A DNA stretch of 64,000 nt, from NCBI RefSeq assembly GCF_004193775.1, contig NC_041008.1, forward strand, positions 7,270,731-7,334,730, read 5' to 3'. Shown here piece after piece: positions 59,384 through 64,000 of this stretch. The stretch is from Glycine soja (taxonomy: Eukaryota > Streptophyta > Magnoliopsida > Fabales > Fabaceae). The position numbers and the translations under genes were made by a program. Position 1 is the first letter of the stretch, and every line of letters begins with the position of its first letter. The notes under the pieces are model-generated. The model was not told where the DNA came from and did not search any database. It worked only from the letters and a program-made list of their open reading frames with translations.

Positions 59384-62300
59384 TCAGCCTTCCACAGCTT
59401 CAAGCAACACCATTGAGCAATTCTGTATAAAAGTCAACAAAAAGAAAAAAGATTAAAAAAAAGAGAATAGAAACAAAAAAAAAAAAAAGTAATATTTATG
59501 TGTATATATTCATGAGCATACGTGCATATTCTTACCAGGGATTTAACCATTGATAACCAGATATTTAAATCCTCATCACTAAACTGCTGAGTTCCATTTG
59601 GAGGATAAAAAATTTCATCAATCTGTCCTGCTTCAGCCCCAGAAATGCCATGTTCTTTTCCATCTGATGGTGGAAGAGGAACGGGAAGGAATGGGTGAAA
59701 TCGTTGGCACATGTCATTGGCTAACAGAGTTGAAAAATCCATTTCACTTTGCACAGCAAGATCATCCACACAGTATACATGTGTGTCCTCACTGAAAACT
59801 TTTATATCAGTAGTATTTTCAGCACATGTCTCCCCCGACTTACCATTACCATTGTTCATAAATTCACCAGACCCGGATGTGTAGTGTGCAGCACCGAACA
59901 GTTCCCCCGGTGGATACAATTGATTTTGCCCAGTTGATGTCTGATCACTTGGACTTAAAATTGATAATTCATATAATGGGTTGCGTTGAGAATGCAGATG
60001 CATGCAATTACAGATCTTAACGTGACAATTGGGCAATTGGTGTATTTTACCGTTATAATTGTCAGTCTGAGAAACATACTGCGATCCCAAATTCAAATCA
60101 GATGAATGTATATTGCTGTGCTGATGAATTGGATTAGCTTGTTGCAGAGATTGCTGAAACAGATACATATACAGATAGGTCATGATTCAAATACAACATG
60201 ATAATGCTGAAAAAAATATTACCAGGGAAACCAAAAAAAAAAAAGAATATGAAATTTAGAGAGAGAGTATGCTTCTGTTATTGAGTATTAAATGTCAACA
60301 AAGAAAAGAGAAAACTCTTCCAAAAGTTTCCCCTTCAAAAAATTCTACAACAGTGCAAATGCTAACGAATCTGAATGCCTTTATCCCTTTTATCCTTCCC
60401 ACTATTGCAGATAAGCCCCAGCCCTTCCAAGTTTTAACTATAATCCCTGACTAATTCTATGAATAATTTTCAACTAACTCTCTAACTTCCTCACTTCTTC
60501 ACTTCCTGAACAGTGAACACAATCAATTGAAACAAAATTCCAAACTGTAGTATTTAGCAGTTTCATAAAACTAGGTAATGCACTAAAACTGAAACCGCAT
60601 TGCAGGCTTTCAATAAGCACAACCAATTTTCAAGTATATACTGCCTATTTTGAAACGCCTCAAGTGCAGCAGTAAGGTTGCTGCCATATGACTTGGTGAT
60701 CATGGATTCTAATTACAGAAACAAACTCTTCACTCACAGGCCATGGCATAAAGCTGCATACAATTGACCCTCCCCAAGCACCACAATGATGAGAACCCCA
60801 TACGTTGGTTTGCCTCAATTCTGCCTATTTTGAGTTTCAGAGTTTACATGAAGCAATGCTTGTTCATTTCCCCGGATGCAAGATACTTTAAAAAAATTCA
60901 AGAAAAGAGTTAAATGAGGACACATGCACCATTGAAAAGAACAAACCTGCAAATGGTTTTTAACATTCTGTTTTGCAAGTCCTGGCACATTTCTAAGCTG
61001 GTGTCTTTGATTTGGAGGAGCTTCTCCTAAGAAAGACAGCAAGTGTTACTCTTATAGCTGGAAGTAACAGCAGAAATAAATAAACAATAAACTTTAGTCC
61101 AAACTTACCACTGGTTCCTGAAAATTCAACACCTCCCAAGAACTTCGTATGTGAGTCACCAGTCCAGCTAAGCCTTTTCCTTTTCAGCAATAATGATTCA
61201 CTTTGATTTCCCCCTATCTTATGTCTTTGTTCTTTTCTTTTCCCAATTTGGAGAGTCTGCCCTCTGGCGTTCAGGAATGGTTGGAATTCTTGATTGTTGT
61301 TTACATAGCTTCTTACATCTTCAGTAACTATGCTTCCATCTTCTATTTTCCACTTCAAATACATCCACAGGCTGCTTAGATCATAAATGGTGACTGGCTT
61401 TTTAAAATACCTCTTAGATCCATTGCACAATGGATTATCATTAGCAGTCATAACTACAGAAATAATGAACAGATAGTGAGTTAATAATTTAACTCATGAA
61501 TGGAACTTGTGGTTTAAAGTAAAACAAGCCAAAGAATATGAGGACTTAACGAAAATACTGAAGGTCAGAGATTTCTCTTATTTTCTCTGTCAGGGAATTT
61601 ATTTTCATGTCTGGTAAGTCAACCTCCAAAAGTGCAAGGTTAAGTTCATCTTTCTTCTTCTCAATAATCGCTAATGCTTCAGAAGCTAATGAAGCAGTCA
61701 CAACTAGTAGTACAAGAAAGTAAGGAAAAACTCAATAATAAATCAATCCAAAATAATAATTATATACTGTGGGTGTCATCAAGTTCATTAACAAGTAGTG
61801 AGAAGAAGAAATAATATCCCAATAGTTTAGCCTCAAGTAACAAAATTAAAAACAACTTTTATGGCTACATTAAAATATGTTATCAAATCATATGATAATC
61901 TCAGAAGAGAAAGAAAGATGCACAATTTATATATGCATAGTCCCAGGCAGAGTTGTGTTCTGATAAAGTTCAAGGTATAGAGATGAAAAGAGAGAAGAAA
62001 AACTGAATATTATTTAGGATAATGCTCAAATGAGCAAATCAAATCTTTATATGAATACATTGAGCCTTATATAACTAATGCTAGTAAACTGTTATACAAT
62101 TGGTTATAAGAGTAACTAACTAATGCTAGTAACACTATTAATCTATGTCTCTAATATGTTTCCAAAGTTTTTTATTCACTCCATTTTACATGTATTTTTT
62201 TTAAGTATTATTTTTTAGCTAAACCTTTTCAATTAATGGTATTTCTATTTGGCCACCCCGAAGGTTTTAAATTGTTATTACAGTTGTAGTTGTGGAGACT

Positions 62301-62823
62301 TCCAAAACCTTAATATTGTGATAAGATTTGAAAACCTCCAAAATCATAACATTGCTTTTACATGTGCCGTTGCAGACCACAAATTTAAACCTTGGCCAGC
62401 CCAATTAAAACAATCTACTAATCTAGCTCCACCCTGTACTAAACAATAAACATTGTTGGATGATTGAACATAGACTATGAATGTGATCAATTTATCATCA
62501 CTTAATTCACAATGGATAATCAGATTGACTTTTAAGTGTTAATATATATGACAGCTATCATTGTGGAACATTTGAAATTGTGGTTGCAAATATATCGGAA
62601 TGCAGTTAAACAGCATATAAGCCACAGATATATAAAAGAAAAATAACTTTTAGCTTCCAGAAATATATGTTCACTGCTACTTACCTTCATATCCAAGGGT
62701 TTGAAGAATTTTCAATACAGTTGCTAGGCATGTCAAGTTGTTATCTACCACCAAAACTTGGATACCCGGTACTGGACATATGTACTTCCTCAAATCAACT
62801 GACTGGAAATTGTCAGAATCCAT
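59384..62823 (-). CDS. Divergent B-type response regulator with Glu at the phospho site (457 aa)
   Basis: Six exons on the minus strand: 62823-62685, 61703-61551, 61453-61109, 61026-60947, 60153-59536 and 59422-59384. All are GT-AG and in phase (457 aa). The receiver domain (about 22-125) starts QVLVVDNNLTCLATV, has LALLEVDLPDM and ends YFKKPVTIYD. Lys116 is kept. The acidic pair is D27/N28, and the phospho-acceptor position holds Glu (E73). The segment before the Lys is several residues shorter than usual. A GARP/Myb-like DNA-binding domain (about 188-239) reads KRKRLSWTGDSHTKFLGGVE, then PGLAKQNVKNHLQ, but lacks the usual KYR after HLQ. The tail is Gln/Asn/Pro-rich with acidic parts. It is a nuclear cytokinin-type transcription factor relative that probably cannot be phosphorylated. 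An in-frame upstream ATG (62901) exists; I prefer MDSDNFQ. Confidence 0.88.
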
Positions 62824-64000
62824 CTCAGAGAGAGTATATAACACAACGAAAGTATCTGGGGGAAAAATTGTTGAGTGAGAGTAGGAAAGGAAATTTAACA
62901 TTTAAAAATATCACATGCATCTACTATATTGCTATTTATAAAATGTTTTTAGCAATAAACACATAATTGTATAACATTAGTCAACCAAAACTAACTCCAC
63001 TGCCAAAAAGAAAAAAAATCAAGGTTATAACAAGATTCTCATTTGCATTTGTTTGACTTTATAGTTCAGTTAAAAAAGACAGCAGATAAATATTATAAAC
63101 TTTTGTTTGTAAAATTAGCAACGTAATTCCAAAGAAAATGCTCATTATGAATGACTGTAGCTTTTTCATTTCCTTTCCTGTAGGAAAAATTCCGGCAATG
63201 AAGAAATAGGAATAGAATCATAGACTCAGACTCACATTTGGTCAGTAAAAATATATCATTTGATTCACTAGCTACAACACTAAAATATTTTTAAATTAAA
63301 AAAACAACAAGCAACATAAGAGATACACAGTTAAATCATGCAAGTCAACAACACATTAGGCCTGTTATTTATCTCCCTCGTGTAGGTACCTCTCTTTTAG
63401 GAATTGGTTTACTTTTTAATTTTTAAACCTTGCTCCTGGTCCTACTGATCAAAAGGTAGCTCTGGTTTGTTCAAATTTTATCTCATAGTTTCATTTCTAA
63501 ACTAAGTATGCTACTTGTAATTAACAGGATTCTAATGTTTAACATTTAATACTTTTATATGGTTCTTTCTTAGAGGTTAAATATAAATATAATTTCAATT
63601 AAAATTAACTTTTCAATGCAAGTTTCATTTTTGTCATCGAATTTTTAATTCCACATTCTGCACATGCAACATCAAGTTGCCATTAATATACTGAAATTTG
63701 ACAATCTCAATTGACATCTGTGAGTTACATGTATTACAGACAATTTGGTCAGAAACAAAGATAACAATAGAGATCAAACTGTAATTTTGTGACATTGGAA
63801 CTAAATTAAAACTTGGGCTATTCAGTGATGAATAGTATATTCTAAAATAAAGATTTTAAAGAGTTACATGTCTTTTGTGAAATTTCTTAAGAACAAAGAA
63901 ATCTTAGTTTATTAGGATAACAGTTAGAGACAATTGTTGGTGTGTGACAACTCTTCTGCGAATGGACACAAATGGACTTAACAAGGTGGTGGTACTTGCA
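62824..64000. other. Upstream region of the response regulator
   Basis: No gene is seen. This should include the 5' leader and promoter of the minus-strand response regulator. A non-coding upstream exon is possible but not resolved. Confidence 0.45.

Overview
This is a plant nuclear window, most likely from a legume close to soybean (Glycine). The evidence is intron-rich genes with GT-AG borders, plant-only families (RS-type SR protein, ATL RING-H2, ERF, B-type response regulator, EG16 glycanase), AT-rich intergenic DNA with long (AT)n and (ATT)n tracts, and many LTR retrotransposons and MITEs. The species is inferred.

Layout. 0.1-5.5 kb: a decayed minus-strand Ty1/copia element split by a 1.3 kb solo LTR. 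5.8-9.5 kb: a single-coding-exon armadillo-repeat gene (minus) and its promoter. 9.8-12.3 kb: AT-rich DNA with a 375-bp tandem duplication. 12.3-15.8 kb: a five-coding-exon RS-subfamily splicing factor (minus) whose 5'UTR intron carries a chloroplast trnF fragment. 15.8-19.7 kb: repeats only. 19.7-23.8 kb: a very young copia element (minus) with identical LTRs, an ATATT target duplication and one long open frame that lacks the integrase core. 24.7-25.7 kb: an intronless AP2/ERF gene (minus). 26-35.8 kb: a gene desert with a 110-bp triplication and a probable solo LTR. 35.8-39.2 kb: three direct copies and one inverted copy of a promoter/5'UTR/first-exon module, joined through a 238-bp palindrome. 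39.7-41.2 kb: a long-TIR DNA element carrying a broken GRF zinc-finger sequence, directly upstream of an intact EG16-type GH16 gene (41.4-42.0 kb, plus). 44.6 kb: a 344-bp MULE-type MITE with a perfect 9-bp target duplication. 48.5-49.8 kb: a three-exon ATL-type RING-H2 gene (plus). 53.3-57.4 kb: a decayed fructosamine-3-kinase-like gene (plus). 57.9-58.35 kb: a Tourist-like MITE carrying a captured LRR receptor-kinase fragment. 59.4-62.8 kb: a six-exon divergent B-type response regulator (minus) whose phospho-acceptor Asp is replaced by Glu.

The genes do not form one pathway; this is an ordinary euchromatic arm with independent genes. The most unusual parts are the inverted first-exon array (a candidate small-RNA hairpin locus), the recent integrase-deleted copia element, the tiny retroposition-like insertion in the kinase pseudogene, and the gene fragments carried by DNA elements. 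Exon borders were worked out by hand from splice sites and reading phase; no alignment or expression data were available.
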